From the NCBI RefSeq assembly GCF_019402665.1, contig NZ_VSST01000063.1:124001-188000 (forward strand): DNA of 64,000 nucleotides, written 5' to 3'. How positions within the stretch are numbered: the stretch's first letter is position 1; every line of letters starts with the position of its first letter. The stretch comes from Bradyrhizobium canariense (lineage in GTDB: Bacteria > Pseudomonadota > Alphaproteobacteria > Rhizobiales > Xanthobacteraceae). Position numbers and translations under genes: made by a program. Positions 7,805-16,699 of this stretch are shown here, in pieces. The notes below the pieces were generated by a model, which worked only from the letters and a program-made list of their open reading frames with translations, had not been told where the DNA came from and did not search any database.

Positions 7805-9601
7805 ATGCGGCAGTTTAGGAGAAGGGAACGTCCATTGACCAAGAATAGCTTTCTGACGATGTCCAGCGTCGCCGCCATGGTCGCGGTGTCGTTGGCCGTC
7901 TCGGCGCCGGTGCGCGCCGCCGACGACGCCGCGATCCAGAAGTGGATCGCGGAATTCCAGCCCTCGACGCTGTCGAAAGACGAGCAGAAGAAGGAGCTGG
8001 AGTGGTTCGCCAAGGCCGCCGAGCCCTTCAAGGGCATGGAGATCAACGTCGTCTCCGAGACCATCACGACCCACGAATACGAGTCGCAGACGCTGGCCAA
8101 GGCGTTCTCCGAGCTCACCGGCATCAAGCTCAAGCACGACATCATCCAGGAAGGTGACGTGGTCGAGAAGCTGCAGACCCAGATGCAGTCCGGCAAGAAC
8201 GTGTACGACGGCTGGATCAACGATTCGGACCTGATCGGCACGCACTTCCGCTACGGCCAGACCATCGCGCTGTCGGATTACATGACCGGCGAGGGCAAGG
8301 ACGTCACCGATCCCATGCTCGACGTCAACGACTTCATCGGCAAGTCGTTCGGCACGGCGCCGGACGGCAAGCTCTATCAGCTGCCCGACCAGCAGTTCGC
8401 GAACCTCTACTGGTTCCGCTACGACTGGTTCACCAACCCCGACTACAAGGCCAAGTTCAAGGCCAAGTACGGCTACGAGCTCGGCGTGCCGGTGAACTGG
8501 TCGGCCTATGAAGACATCGCCGAGTTCTTCACCAACGACATAAAGGAGATCAACGGCGTCAAGGTCTACGGCCATATGGACTATGGCAAGAAGGACCCGT
8601 CGCTCGGATGGCGTTTCACCGACGCCTGGCTGTCGATGGCCGGTAACGGCGACAAGGGCATCCCGAACGGTCTGCCCGTCGACGAATGGGGCATCCGCAT
8701 GGAAGGCTGCCGTCCGGTCGGCTCCTCGGTGGAGCGTGGTGGCGACACCAACGGTCCGGCCGCGGTCTACTCGATCACCAAGTACCTCGAGTGGATGAAG
8801 AAGTATGCTCCGCCGCAGGCCCAGGGCATGACCTTCTCCGAATCCGGTCCGGTGCCGGCGCAGGGCAATATCGCCCAGCAGATGTTCTGGTACACCGCCT
8901 TCACCGCCGACATGGTGAAGCCGGGCATCGCCGTGATGAACGCGGACGGTACGCCGAAATGGCGTATGGCTCCGTCGCCGCACGGTTCGTACTGGAAGGA
9001 AGGCATGAAGCTCGGCTACCAGGACGCGGGCTCGGCGACGCTGCTGAAGTCGACTCCCGCTGACCGCCGCAAGGCGGCCTGGCTCTATCTTCAGTTCATC
9101 GTCTCCAAGACGGTCAGCTTGAAGAAGAGCCATGTCGGTCTCACGTTCATTCGTGAATCCGACATCTGGGACAAGTCGTTCACCGAGCGTGCGCCGAAGC
9201 TCGGCGGCCTGATCGAGTTCTACCGCTCGCCCGCGCGCGTGCAGTGGACCCCGACCGGCAACAACGTGCCCGACTATCCGAAGCTGGCGCAGCTGTGGTG
9301 GCAGAATATCGGCGATGCGTCGTCCGGTACGAAGACGCCGCAAGCCGCGATGGACTCCCTTGCCGCCGCCCAGGACTCCGTCATGGAGCGTCTGGAGAAG
9401 TCCGGCGTGCAGGGCGCCTGCGGTCCGAAGCTGCACAAGAAGGAGACGGCCGAGTACTGGTTCGCCAAGGCCCAGAAGGACGGCACGATCGCCCCGCAGC
9501 GCAAGCTCGCCAACGAGAAGCCGAAGGGCGAGACGGTCGACTACGACACCCTGATCAAGTCGTGGCCGGCACAGCCCCCGAAGCGCGCTTCGCTGCAGTA
9601 A
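7805..9601 (+). CDS. glpV: Glycerol ABC transporter substrate-binding protein GlpV
   Basis: A 598-residue periplasmic extracellular solute-binding protein (family 1), longer than the usual 400-450 residues, as is typical of the GlpV type. The ATG at 7805 follows a strong GGAGG site. The first ~42 residues form a signal peptide: a basic start, the hydrophobic stretch MSSVAAMVAVSLAVSA, and a cleavage site near VRAADD. The frame is open upstream to 7490, but that part overlaps glpU in another phase. This is the last gene of the operon and is followed by a clear Rho-independent terminator. The product delivers substrate to GlpPQST. Confidence 0.93.
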   Translation: MRQFRRRERPLTKNSFLTMSSVAAMVAVSLAVSAPVRAADDAAIQKWIAEFQPSTLSKDEQKKELEWFAKAAEPFKGMEINVVSETITTHEYESQTLAKAFSELTGIKLKHDIIQEGDVVEKLQTQMQSGKNVYDGWINDSDLIGTHFRYGQTIALSDYMTGEGKDVTDPMLDVNDFIGKSFGTAPDGKLYQLPDQQFANLYWFRYDWFTNPDYKAKFKAKYGYELGVPVNWSAYEDIAEFFTNDIKEINGVKVYGHMDYGKKDPSLGWRFTDAWLSMAGNGDKGIPNGLPVDEWGIRMEGCRPVGSSVERGGDTNGPAAVYSITKYLEWMKKYAPPQAQGMTFSESGPVPAQGNIAQQMFWYTAFTADMVKPGIAVMNADGTPKWRMAPSPHGSYWKEGMKLGYQDAGSATLLKSTPADRRKAAWLYLQFIVSKTVSLKKSHVGLTFIRESDIWDKSFTERAPKLGGLIEFYRSPARVQWTPTGNNVPDYPKLAQLWWQNIGDASSGTKTPQAAMDSLAAAQDSVMERLEKSGVQGACGPKLHKKETAEYWFAKAQKDGTIAPQRKLANEKPKGETVDYDTLIKSWPAQPPKRASLQ

Positions 9602-9621
9602 GGCACTTCAACATAACGACG

Positions 9622-9655
9622 AAAGGCCGGGAGCAATCCCGGCCTTTTTCTTTTT
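9622..9655 (+). terminator. Rho-independent terminator of the glp operon
   Basis: An 11-bp GC-rich stem (AAGGCCGGGA with TCCCGGCCTT) around a GCAA loop, followed by a run of T. It begins 21 bp after the glpV stop. Confidence 0.9.
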
Positions 9656-9680
9656 ATTGTCGTGGATTTTGCTTCCACAA

Positions 9681-9766
9681 CGTCATTGCGAGCGAAGCGA
9701 AGCAATCCAGAGTCTTCCCACGGAGGTAGTCTGGATTGCTTCGTCGCTTCGCTCCTCGCAATGACG
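9681..9766. repeat. Palindromic intergenic repeat, family A copy 1
   Basis: An 86-bp imperfect palindrome starting CGTCATTGCGAGCGAAGC and ending with the inverted form GCTCCTCGCAATGACG. The inner arms (AAGCAATCCAG / CTGGATTGCTT) flank a short loop. A second copy stands at 17000-17085. Both lie at the 3' ends of genes. This type of element is abundant in Bradyrhizobium genomes. Confidence 0.85.
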
Positions 9767-9789
9767 GAGGGTGGAGCGACGACGACGCC

Positions 9790-10890
9790 TTACTCAGCCG
9801 GCTCAGCCGCCAGCGTCGGGTAATCCGTGTAGCCCTTGGCGCCGCCGCCGTAGAACGTGTTCTTGTCCCAATCGTTCAGCGTCGCGCCCGCCTTCAGGCG
9901 CTCGACCAGATCGGGGTTGGAGATGAACGGCTTGCCGAAGGCGATGAGATCAGCCGCGTTCGCGTCCAGCACCTTGGCGGCGAGATCGAAATCATAGCCG
10001 TTGTTGGCGATGTAGGCGCCGGGGAAGCGCTTGCGCACGCCCGCATAGTCGAACGGCGCGATGTCGCGCGGACCGCCGGTGGCGCCCTCGACGACATGGA
10101 GATAGACGAGCTTCAGCGCCGCGAGACCATCGACGATATGGTCGTACAGGGCTTGCGGGTTCGAATCCGAGATGTCGTTAGCAGGCGTCACCGGCGAGAT
10201 GCGGATGCCGGTACGATCGGCTCCGGCCTCCGCCACGACGGCCCTGGAGACTTCCAGCATCAGTCGCGCGCGGTTCTCGATCGAGCCGCCATAGGCGTCA
10301 GTACGCTTGTTGGTGCCGTCCTTGGCGAACTGCTCGAGCAGATAGCCGTTGGCGCCGTGGATCTCGACGCCGTCGAAGCCGGCTTCGAGCGCATTCTTCG
10401 TGGCGCGCTTGAAATCGTCGATGATCCCTGGAATTTCGGAGAGTTCGAGCGCACGGGGCTCAGAGACGTCAGCGAAGCCGCCGTTGACGAAGGTCTTGCC
10501 CTTGGCGCGGATCGCGCTCGGTGCCACCGGGGCTGCGCCATTGGCCTGAAGGTCGACATGCGAAATGCGGCCGACATGCCAGAGCTGGATGAAGATCTTG
10601 CCGCCGCGCTGGTGCACCTGATCGGTGACCTTGCGCCAGCCGGCAACCTGCTCCTTGGAATAGATGCCGGGGGTGTCCTGGTAGCCTTGGCCCTGCTGCG
10701 AGACCTGGCTCGCTTCGGTGATCAGAAGCCCCGCAGAAGCACGCTGGGCGTAATAGTCGGCGGCGAGCGCGCCCGGTACGAAGGTGCCGGGAAAGGCGCG
10801 GTTGCGCGTCAGCGGCGCCATCACGAAACGGTTCGCCAGCGTGATCGGGCCGAGCTTGTAGGTCTCAAACAATTTGGTCGAACGGCTCAT
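9790..10890 (-). CDS. nemA: Old yellow enzyme family FMN-dependent alkene reductase
   Basis: A 366-residue NemA/OYE-type flavoprotein that uses NAD(P)H to reduce activated C=C bonds or nitro compounds. Recognisable elements are the N-terminal LFETYKLGPITLANRFVMAP, the substrate-binding segment VEIHGANGYLLEQF, and the family motif YGGSIENRARL before the phosphate-binding C-terminal barrel strands. The frame is open upstream to 10941, but family alignment places the start at MSRSTKLF (ATG at 10890). The gene stands alone on the minus strand. The physiological substrate is unknown. Confidence 0.92.
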   Translation of the reverse strand: MSRSTKLFETYKLGPITLANRFVMAPLTRNRAFPGTFVPGALAADYYAQRASAGLLITEASQVSQQGQGYQDTPGIYSKEQVAGWRKVTDQVHQRGGKIFIQLWHVGRISHVDLQANGAAPVAPSAIRAKGKTFVNGGFADVSEPRALELSEIPGIIDDFKRATKNALEAGFDGVEIHGANGYLLEQFAKDGTNKRTDAYGGSIENRARLMLEVSRAVVAEAGADRTGIRISPVTPANDISDSNPQALYDHIVDGLAALKLVYLHVVEGATGGPRDIAPFDYAGVRKRFPGAYIANNGYDFDLAAKVLDANAADLIAFGKPFISNPDLVERLKAGATLNDWDKNTFYGGGAKGYTDYPTLAAEPAE

Positions 10891-11073
10891 GAGAATGCTT
10901 CCAGGCGGTGAGAGATCCGGAACACTTGTGCATCGCGGCAATCAGCGCAAGGGAGGAGCCATACGGAAACTGCAGGCGAGATGCGCAGCGGGGCTACGCA
11001 GCATAAAGCATGTGCAATTTCAGCCGCGGCAGCAGATTCGATCTCCCGCCGCGGCCGCCTGAATCATCGGGTA

Positions 11074-11577
11074 TTAGTTAGCGCCGAGGAAATCGCGTTT
11101 GCCGACCTCGACGCCGGCGTGGCGCAGAAGGCCGTGGGCGGTGGCGGCGTGGAAATAGAAGTTGGGCAGCGAGAACGCGCTGAGGAATTGCTGGCCCTTC
11201 ATGGTGATGGATTTGTCGGGACCGGCCGGGAAGGTGACGTCCTTGGTGTCGGCGCCCTCGAACTGCTCGGGCTTGAACGATTTCACATAGTCGATGGTCT
11301 TGGCGAGCCGCTGCTTCAATTCGGCAAAGCTAGTCTCGGTGTCTGCTGTGGAGGGCACTTCGCTATGGGTCAGCCGGGCGCAGCCTTTGGCTGCAAAATC
11401 GCTGACCAGCTGGATCTGCTTCGAGAGCGGCAGCATGTCCGGAAACAGGCGGGAGCCCAGCAGGACGGCGGGATCGACCTTCTTGGCCGCGCAATGCGCC
11501 TCGGCTTTCGTGAGCAGGCCGGTCAGGCTGTTCAGCATTTGCAAATAGGCGGGAACGACGGCGTCGTGGAAGGACAT
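11074..11577 (-). CDS. DUF1993 family protein
   Basis: A 167-residue soluble protein that matches the DUF1993 family, a DinB-like four-helix bundle. It starts MSFHDAVVPAYLQML and carries the family-like segments LFPDMLPLSKQIQLVSDFAAKG and FSLPNFYFHAATAHGLLRHAGVEVGKRDFLG (in part). The ATG at 11577 is preferred over an upstream extension to 11625, which is outside the domain. The function of the family is not known. It is probably transcribed on its own, with nothing linking it to its neighbours. Confidence 0.85.
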   Translation of the reverse strand: MSFHDAVVPAYLQMLNSLTGLLTKAEAHCAAKKVDPAVLLGSRLFPDMLPLSKQIQLVSDFAAKGCARLTHSEVPSTADTETSFAELKQRLAKTIDYVKSFKPEQFEGADTKDVTFPAGPDKSITMKGQQFLSAFSLPNFYFHAATAHGLLRHAGVEVGKRDFLGAN

Positions 11578-11724
11578 GTGATGCTCGCTATTGTGGTGGG
11601 AAATCTCAGGAGAAACCTGAGCCACTCACATGGGAACCTCATGGAAAAATACAATCGCGGGAGCGGCTTGTGCAGTGCGAAAATTCTACCGGGCGGGCTT
11701 GTGGTGCTATCGGCGCCCCCCGCT

Positions 11725-11829
11725 GTCATCGTCCGGCTTGACCGGACGATCCAGTACTCCGAGGCAGCTGTGATTGAATCGATAGGCCGCGGCGTACTGG
11801 ATGCCCCGCTTTCGCGGGGCATCCAGTAA
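11725..11829. repeat. Palindromic intergenic repeat, family B
   Basis: A composite inverted repeat. ATCCAGTAC at 11749-11757 pairs with GTACTGGAT at 11794-11802. It is flanked by a small hairpin GTCCGGcttgaCCGGAC and by a strong hairpin GCCCCGC/GCGGGGC near 11803-11820. The strong hairpin lies just past the 3' end of the minus-strand gene at 11839 and could help terminate its transcript. Confidence 0.7.
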
Positions 11830-11838
11830 TTCTAGTGC

Positions 11839-13140
11839 TTAGCGGATCGTCCCCGCCGGCTGCGCCTGTGCCGTGCCACCGCGCATTCGGGCCAAAAGCT
11901 CGGCGGTCGGCCAGGAATCCGCGGGCAGACCGTATTTGATCTGCATCGCCTTCACCGCGGCGCGGCTCTGCTGGCCCAGCACGCCGTCGACCTTGCCGAC
12001 ATTGAAGCCGGCCTGGACCAGAAGCTGCTGCAATTGCTTGAGCTCGTTGAACGGCAGCTGCGCGACCGGTGTGGACGGCTTTCGCATCGGAGCCGCGCCC
12101 GCGATGCGGGTAGCGAGATAGCCTGCGGTGGTCGAATAGATCAGCGAGTTATTCCACTCGGTGTAGGCCGCGAAATTCGGGTACGCCATGAAGGCTGGCC
12201 CGAAGCGCCCCATCGGCAGCAGCACGGAGGCCGCAAGATTGTCGTTCGGCAGCGGCCTGCCGTCGGGATAGGTCACGCCGAGCTGCGCCCATTTCGAGCG
12301 CGGCAGCTGCACCGTGAGGTCGGTCTGATCCCACGGCAGGTTTTGCGGCACCTTGATCTCTTCCAGCCACGGCTCGCCGCGCCGCCACTTCAATCCGTTG
12401 GCGATGTAGTTCGCGGTCGAGCCGATCACGTCGTCCTCGCTGCGGAGGAGATCGCGTCGTCCGTCGCCGTCATAGTCGACGGCATAGTTGACGTAATGCA
12501 CGGGCAGGAACTGGGTCTGTCCGAGCTCGCCGGCCCAGGAGCCGACCATCTCGTCAGGATGCAAATCGCCGCGGTCGATGATCTTCAGCGCGGCAATGGT
12601 CTCGTTCACGAACATCTCCGAGCGGCGGCAATCATAGGCCAGCGACACCAGCGATTTCAGCGTCGGCAGATTGCCCATGTTGACGCCGAAATCGCTCTCC
12701 AGTCCCCAGAACGCTGCGATCACCGCCGGCGGCACGCCGTATTCCTTTTCCGCGCGCGCGAATGCGGCCGCATGTTGCTTGATGTGCTGCTGGCCGTTCT
12801 GCATGCGATAGGGCGCGGCCATGCGGCCGGCAAATTCGGTGAAGAGCTGGCCGAACACGCGCTGGCCGCGATCGCGATTGACGATGCCCTGGTCGTAGAC
12901 GAGGTAAGGCGCGGCCGCCGCGATCGTCCGCTGCGACACGCCGGCGGCAACGGCCTGTTGTTTCACGTCGGCCAGAAACCGATCGAAGTTCGCGCCGTTA
13001 TGGCACGCCGCCGCGCGCGGCGACGGCGCGGTCGCCCTGGGGGCTGCTGGTTTTGCGGGCGCTGGCGCGAACTGGGCGGAGGCGGTTGCAGACAGCGCGA
13101 CAAGAGTGACGGCCGCGATCGCAAATCGGGTCTGGAGCAT
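11839..13140 (-). CDS. Lytic murein transglycosylase of the MltB (SltB) family
   Basis: A 433-residue secreted enzyme that cleaves peptidoglycan glycan strands with formation of 1,6-anhydromuramic ends. An N-terminal signal peptide (MLQTRFAIAAVTLVALSATASA) precedes a Pro/Ala-rich linker. The SLT_2 domain follows, with the catalytic Glu in FWGLESDFGVNMG, then SWAGELGQTQFLP. The C-terminal ~60 residues are a peptidoglycan-binding-1 domain (LQQLLVQAGFNVGKVDGVLG). Start chosen at ATG 13140 because the signal peptide begins there; 13 upstream residues in frame lack signal character. No lipobox is seen, so it is probably periplasmic and soluble. Confidence 0.92.
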   Translation of the reverse strand: MLQTRFAIAAVTLVALSATASAQFAPAPAKPAAPRATAPSPRAAACHNGANFDRFLADVKQQAVAAGVSQRTIAAAAPYLVYDQGIVNRDRGQRVFGQLFTEFAGRMAAPYRMQNGQQHIKQHAAAFARAEKEYGVPPAVIAAFWGLESDFGVNMGNLPTLKSLVSLAYDCRRSEMFVNETIAALKIIDRGDLHPDEMVGSWAGELGQTQFLPVHYVNYAVDYDGDGRRDLLRSEDDVIGSTANYIANGLKWRRGEPWLEEIKVPQNLPWDQTDLTVQLPRSKWAQLGVTYPDGRPLPNDNLAASVLLPMGRFGPAFMAYPNFAAYTEWNNSLIYSTTAGYLATRIAGAAPMRKPSTPVAQLPFNELKQLQQLLVQAGFNVGKVDGVLGQQSRAAVKAMQIKYGLPADSWPTAELLARMRGGTAQAQPAGTIR

Positions 13141-13214
13141 GAGGTTTCCGGGGGGAGGGCGCGTGGGGAATCTTGCCAAAGCTTAAGGGAATTGAGCGCC
13201 TCAAACCATCCTTT

Positions 13215-13304
13215 CGTCATGGCCGGGCTTGTCCCGGCCATTCACGCTTTCGGCCTTGCGCCGGAGGGAGAACGTGGATGCCCGGGACAAGCCCGGGCAT
13301 GACG
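13215..13304. repeat. Palindromic intergenic repeat, family C
   Basis: A 90-bp imperfect palindrome in the divergent gap between the transglycosylase and htpX genes. CGTCATGGCCGGGCTTG at the left is the inverted counterpart of CAAGCCCGGGCATGACG at the right, with internal hairpins. It is typical of dispersed Bradyrhizobium repeats. It occupies about a third of the 300-bp gap; no clear promoter was recognised in the rest. Confidence 0.8.
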
Positions 13305-13439
13305 GAAAAGCAATGTTGGTCAATGGCCGCGGCTCCGCGACGCACCTTGAAACCTTGCACGCGGACGGGGGGCATCCCTACCTCATGCTTGCCGGCCTGC
13401 AACGCCTCCAGCGGCCACGGCCGGCCTCGGGAGACGGCC

Positions 13440-14372
13440 ATGAACTATCTTCGTACCGCAATGCTGCTTGCAGGCCTCACCGCCCTGTTCATGGGCATCG
13501 GCTATCTGATCGGCGGTGCCGGCGGCGCCATGATTGCGCTCGTCATTGCCGCGGCGACCAATCTCTTCACCTACTGGAACTCCGACCGCATGGTGCTGTC
13601 CATGTATGGCGCCCATGAGGTCGACCGCAGCAGCGCACCGGAGCTGGTCGGGCTCGTCGCCGAGCTGGCGGGCCGGGCCGGCTTGCCGATGCCGCGCGTG
13701 TTCCTGATGGACGAGCCGCAGCCCAACGCGTTTGCCACCGGGCGCAATCCCGAGAATGCCGCGGTTGCGGTCACCACCGGGTTGATGCGCCAGCTCAGCC
13801 GCGAGGAGCTCGCCGGCGTGATCGCGCACGAGCTCGCTCATATCAAGCACCACGACACGCTGCTGATGACTGTGACCGCGACCATTGCAGGCGCGATCTC
13901 GATGCTGGCGCAGTTCGGCATGTTCTTCGGAGGCAACCGCGACAACAATGGTCCGGGTATCGTCGGCTCGATCCTGATGATGATCCTCGCCCCGATCGGC
14001 GCCATGCTGGTGCAGATGGCGATCAGTCGTACGCGCGAATACGCCGCGGACAATCTCGGCGCACGCATCGCGGGTCAGCCGATGTGGCTGGCATCGGCGC
14101 TGGTGAAGATCGAAGGCGCTGCGCATCAGGTCCCGAATGTCGAGGCGGAGCGAAATCCCGCCACCGCGCACATGTTCATCATCAATCCGCTGTCGGGCCA
14201 CGGCGTCGACAATCTGTTCGCCACCCATCCTTCGACGCAGAATCGCATCGCGGCACTTCAGCAGCTCGCAGCCGAGCTCGGTGCGCAGGCCTCGCCGTCG
14301 GTCGGCGCCAATGAGAACTATCCGCCGCGGAGCCCATGGGGCCGCTCTTCTTCACGCGGCCCTTGGGGCTGA
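13440..14372 (+). CDS. htpX: Zinc metalloprotease HtpX
   Basis: A 310-residue inner-membrane M48B peptidase involved in membrane-protein quality control. Two N-terminal membrane segments (about 5-23 and 29-45) are followed by the zinc site HELAH (130-134), two further hydrophobic helices (about 145-165 and 178-197), and the third-ligand region REYAADNLGA. The C-terminus has the substrate-side motif FATHPSTQNRI and then a Pro/Ser-rich tail ending GPWG. The ATG at 13440 fits the family start; the frame is open upstream to 13173 but without membrane character. Another M48 peptidase at 62862 ends in a similar tail. Confidence 0.95.
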   Translation: MNYLRTAMLLAGLTALFMGIGYLIGGAGGAMIALVIAAATNLFTYWNSDRMVLSMYGAHEVDRSSAPELVGLVAELAGRAGLPMPRVFLMDEPQPNAFATGRNPENAAVAVTTGLMRQLSREELAGVIAHELAHIKHHDTLLMTVTATIAGAISMLAQFGMFFGGNRDNNGPGIVGSILMMILAPIGAMLVQMAISRTREYAADNLGARIAGQPMWLASALVKIEGAAHQVPNVEAERNPATAHMFIINPLSGHGVDNLFATHPSTQNRIAALQQLAAELGAQASPSVGANENYPPRSPWGRSSSRGPWG

Positions 14373-14506
14373 CGCGGAAGCAGCGCGAATTTGCTCGCTT
14401 TGTGACCTGTCGCACACAGGGCGGTCCCGGCCGGTGTTAACACCCTGCCGTGACAGTTCCTGCGAAAGGGGATGCGTGGCCGGCCCTCTGCCTGCCACCC
14501 TCGAAG

Positions 14507-15148
14507 ATGACCAAAGCTGCAGTACCATTGTTGATTGCCCTGGGCATGCTGATTGGCCTGTCCACGCACACCGTCGTCAATTGCGGGGACGAGGACGAGC
14601 CCGACATCTGCTCGGCGGTGATCGGCTTCTCGCCGCTGCGCGGCTCGCTGATCGCTTTCGCCTATGAGGGGCGTGGACGGATCGCGTTGCGCCACGGCGA
14701 CTGGCGGCGGGCGATCGCGGATTTCGACGAGGCTATCCATCTCAACCCCAACCGCGCCTCGCTCTATCGCGATCGGGCGTTGGCGCGCCGGCAGAACGGC
14801 GACCTCGAACTTGCCATCGAGGATTACGACGAGGCGATCGCGCATGATCCCAGGCACGCCGCGCCCTATCACCAGCGCGGTCTCGCGCTCGCGGCCGCCG
14901 GCGATCTCGATCGCGCGATCCTGAGCTACAACACCGCGGTCCGCCTCGACCCCTCGGATGCGCAGCCTCGGCTCGACCGCGGCCTCGCCTTCCTCGCCCG
15001 GGGCCAGGCGAATGAGGCGCGCGCCGATTTCGAGGCCGCGCTGGCGCTGCCCGCCGGCAAGGACGTCCGCACCCGCGACGCGGCACGCGCAAAGCTCGCC
15101 GAACTGGCGAGCGCCGAGCCGACCCGGCTCGTCGCTCCAGGAAAGTGA
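14507..15148 (+). CDS. Tetratricopeptide repeat protein with N-terminal membrane or signal segment
   Basis: A 213-residue protein. A hydrophobic N-terminus (residues 4-20) could be a signal peptide or anchor. About four TPR units follow, each with the pattern GDWRRAIADFDEAIHLNPN / GDLELAIEDYDEAIAHDP / GDLDRAILSYNTAVRLDP. TPRs mediate protein-protein contacts, so this is probably a periplasm-facing scaffold. The frame is also open to a GTG at 14450, but the ATG at 14507 begins the hydrophobic segment and is preferred. Partner and pathway cannot be told from the neighbours. Confidence 0.8.
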   Translation: MTKAAVPLLIALGMLIGLSTHTVVNCGDEDEPDICSAVIGFSPLRGSLIAFAYEGRGRIALRHGDWRRAIADFDEAIHLNPNRASLYRDRALARRQNGDLELAIEDYDEAIAHDPRHAAPYHQRGLALAAAGDLDRAILSYNTAVRLDPSDAQPRLDRGLAFLARGQANEARADFEAALALPAGKDVRTRDAARAKLAELASAEPTRLVAPGK

Positions 15149-15152
15149 GCGT

Positions 15153-15500
15153 CTACTTCGCCTTCTTGGCTTTGGCCTTCTTCGCTTTCTTGGCCGGCTT
15201 TTCCTTGGGCGCCTTCTTCTCCACCTTCACGGCGACAGGCGTGCTGGCGGCGATCCGCATCGACCGCGCGTAGCTGTCGGCGACGTTGTCGGCGGACATC
15301 TGCAGGCGCTTGGCGGCGGCAATGGCCTGCTCCATGGTGGCCTTGGCCATCATCTTGAAGCGGTCGCCGGTCTCCTTGCCCTTGGCCTTGGCCGCAAGGC
15401 CGTTGAATCGGTCCCGCCGCTCCTTGGCGCGGGTCATCAGGCCCGTATGCAGCTGTCTGGCCAGTTGCCGGATCACGACATCCAGGTCGGCTTCCGCCAT
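15153..15500 (-). CDS. Basic protein with a Lys/Ala-rich histone-like tail
   Basis: A 115-residue protein of unknown function. Residues 1-85 are probably helical (MAEADLDVVIRQLARQL, then KMMAKATMEQAIAAAKRLQ). The last 25 residues are almost only Lys, Ala and Pro (KKAPKEKPAKKAKKAKAKKA), resembling the tails of histone H1-like bacterial DNA-binding proteins. A nucleoid- or RNA-associated role is possible but not shown. It converges with the TPR gene, whose stop is 5 bp away. Confidence 0.7.
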   Translation of the reverse strand: MAEADLDVVIRQLARQLHTGLMTRAKERRDRFNGLAAKAKGKETGDRFKMMAKATMEQAIAAAKRLQMSADNVADSYARSMRIAASTPVAVKVEKKAPKEKPAKKAKKAKAKKAK

Positions 15501-15611
15501 GTTGTTCTATCCTCTTCGAAAACGGTATCGATGCGGGCGGGACTATGCAGATCGGGCCCCACCTTGGCAATTCCCGGCCACGCGTCATCCGCAGCTTCTG
15601 TTGACCAAAAC

Positions 15612-15638
15612 AAAAAAGCCGCGCTGCGCGCGCGGCTC
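15612..15638 (-). terminator. Rho-independent terminator of the minus-strand HExxH gene
   Basis: Read on the minus strand, a stem of AGCCGCGC with GCGCGGCT is followed by TTTTTTGTTTT. It starts 27 bp after the stop codon of the gene at 15665. Confidence 0.85.
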
Positions 15639-15664
15639 TCTGGCTGGGTTTGGCGCTGTCTGCC

Positions 15665-16471
15665 TTACTTCAGCGAAGCGACCGGCCCACTTGGTGCTGC
15701 CGGATCGGGGTCGAAGCCGAACACGCCGACCAGATATTTATAATAGTCCGGCAACTTCTCCTTGAGCGCCTCGCGCGACTTCGGGTCGTGGAATTCGCTC
15801 TTCCCGGCCAGGAAGATGCTGGCGGTTACCGCGAAGAACTCCATGTGATTCTTCAGCGCGTAGGATTCCTTGGGCAGGAGATCCTTGGACTTGGCGTAGG
15901 CGTAATAGCCGATCACGCCCTTGTTGGCGTAGCCGTCCGGCAACAGCCGCGCGTGGTAGGCGTGCAGCAGCTCGTGCAGCAGCACGGCTTCCTTTTCGTA
16001 ACGCATCATGTCCGGCCGCAGCATGATCACGCCAAGGCCGGAATCGACCGCGAGGTCGACGGCGTTCGGATTGCTCCAGCGCTGCTTGTTGGGGTCCCAG
16101 ACCGTCAGTGTGCGGGGAGCGGTGCGCTGGATGTCAGGCGTGACCCGGCCGTAGCAGGCAGTCGCGGCGCCTTCGTCGAGGCAGGCGAGCTCGCTGGCGA
16201 TGATCGGGACGGTGCGGAAGAAGCGCAGCACGCGCGGCGAGAGGCCGGCGGCCTCGACCACATCGATCTGGCTCTTCACATTGTCGGTGAGCTTGTCGAC
16301 ATCCTTGCGGTCCGAATTCTCCGACAGGTCGAACATGTAGCCGCGGTAGCTCTGGAAGCCCGGCGGTAGCGCCTGCGCTGCGCCGGCGGACGCATCCAGC
16401 GGTCCGGCATGGGACGGATCGGCAAAGAGCGCGCCGACAATGGTCGCGGTCAGCAGCAACCCAATGCGCAT
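15665..16471 (-). CDS. Secreted putative zinc metallopeptidase (HExxH protein)
   Basis: A 268-residue exported protein: residues 1-22 are a signal peptide ending SHAG. Residues 164-173 contain a zinc-site motif (LLHELLHAYH), and Glu211 in NHMEFFAVTASIF stands about 40 residues later, where the third ligand of a gluzincin could lie. Two Cys (about 97 and 106) could form a disulfide. I do not recognise a named peptidase family. The arrangement recalls small gluzincin-like domains, so peptidase activity is a reasonable but unproven guess. It is monocistronic, with its own terminator. Confidence 0.72.
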   Translation of the reverse strand: MRIGLLLTATIVGALFADPSHAGPLDASAGAAQALPPGFQSYRGYMFDLSENSDRKDVDKLTDNVKSQIDVVEAAGLSPRVLRFFRTVPIIASELACLDEGAATACYGRVTPDIQRTAPRTLTVWDPNKQRWSNPNAVDLAVDSGLGVIMLRPDMMRYEKEAVLLHELLHAYHARLLPDGYANKGVIGYYAYAKSKDLLPKESYALKNHMEFFAVTASIFLAGKSEFHDPKSREALKEKLPDYYKYLVGVFGFDPDPAAPSGPVASLK

Positions 16472-16699
16472 GATGAACCCCCTGATGTCACTTCACGCGG
16501 CAGAATAAGCCGCCGTTGTTTGCGAAAAGTGAGTGGGGCGAGACTAAGGCAGCGATGTTGAGGCGTGCTTAATCGATGGTTGCAGATCGCGGAAGGGAAT
16601 TAGTGCCGGATTAACCAAGCGTGGATTGCCCGCGCGCTTCGGCGTAGCATGCGATCCGGGCACCAAGCCCCACACCAGATAGCCGGAAGGGAGGATGCC

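Noticed and set aside
7712..9436. 574-residue open frame antisense to glpV
   Set aside because: Long antisense frames are expected at this GC content; no domain, and the composition (Leu/Val/Arg/Asp-rich) is the usual shadow of a plus-strand gene.
13215..13304. The family C palindrome as a terminator of htpX or the transglycosylase
   Set aside because: It lies upstream (5') of both divergent genes, so it cannot end either transcript.
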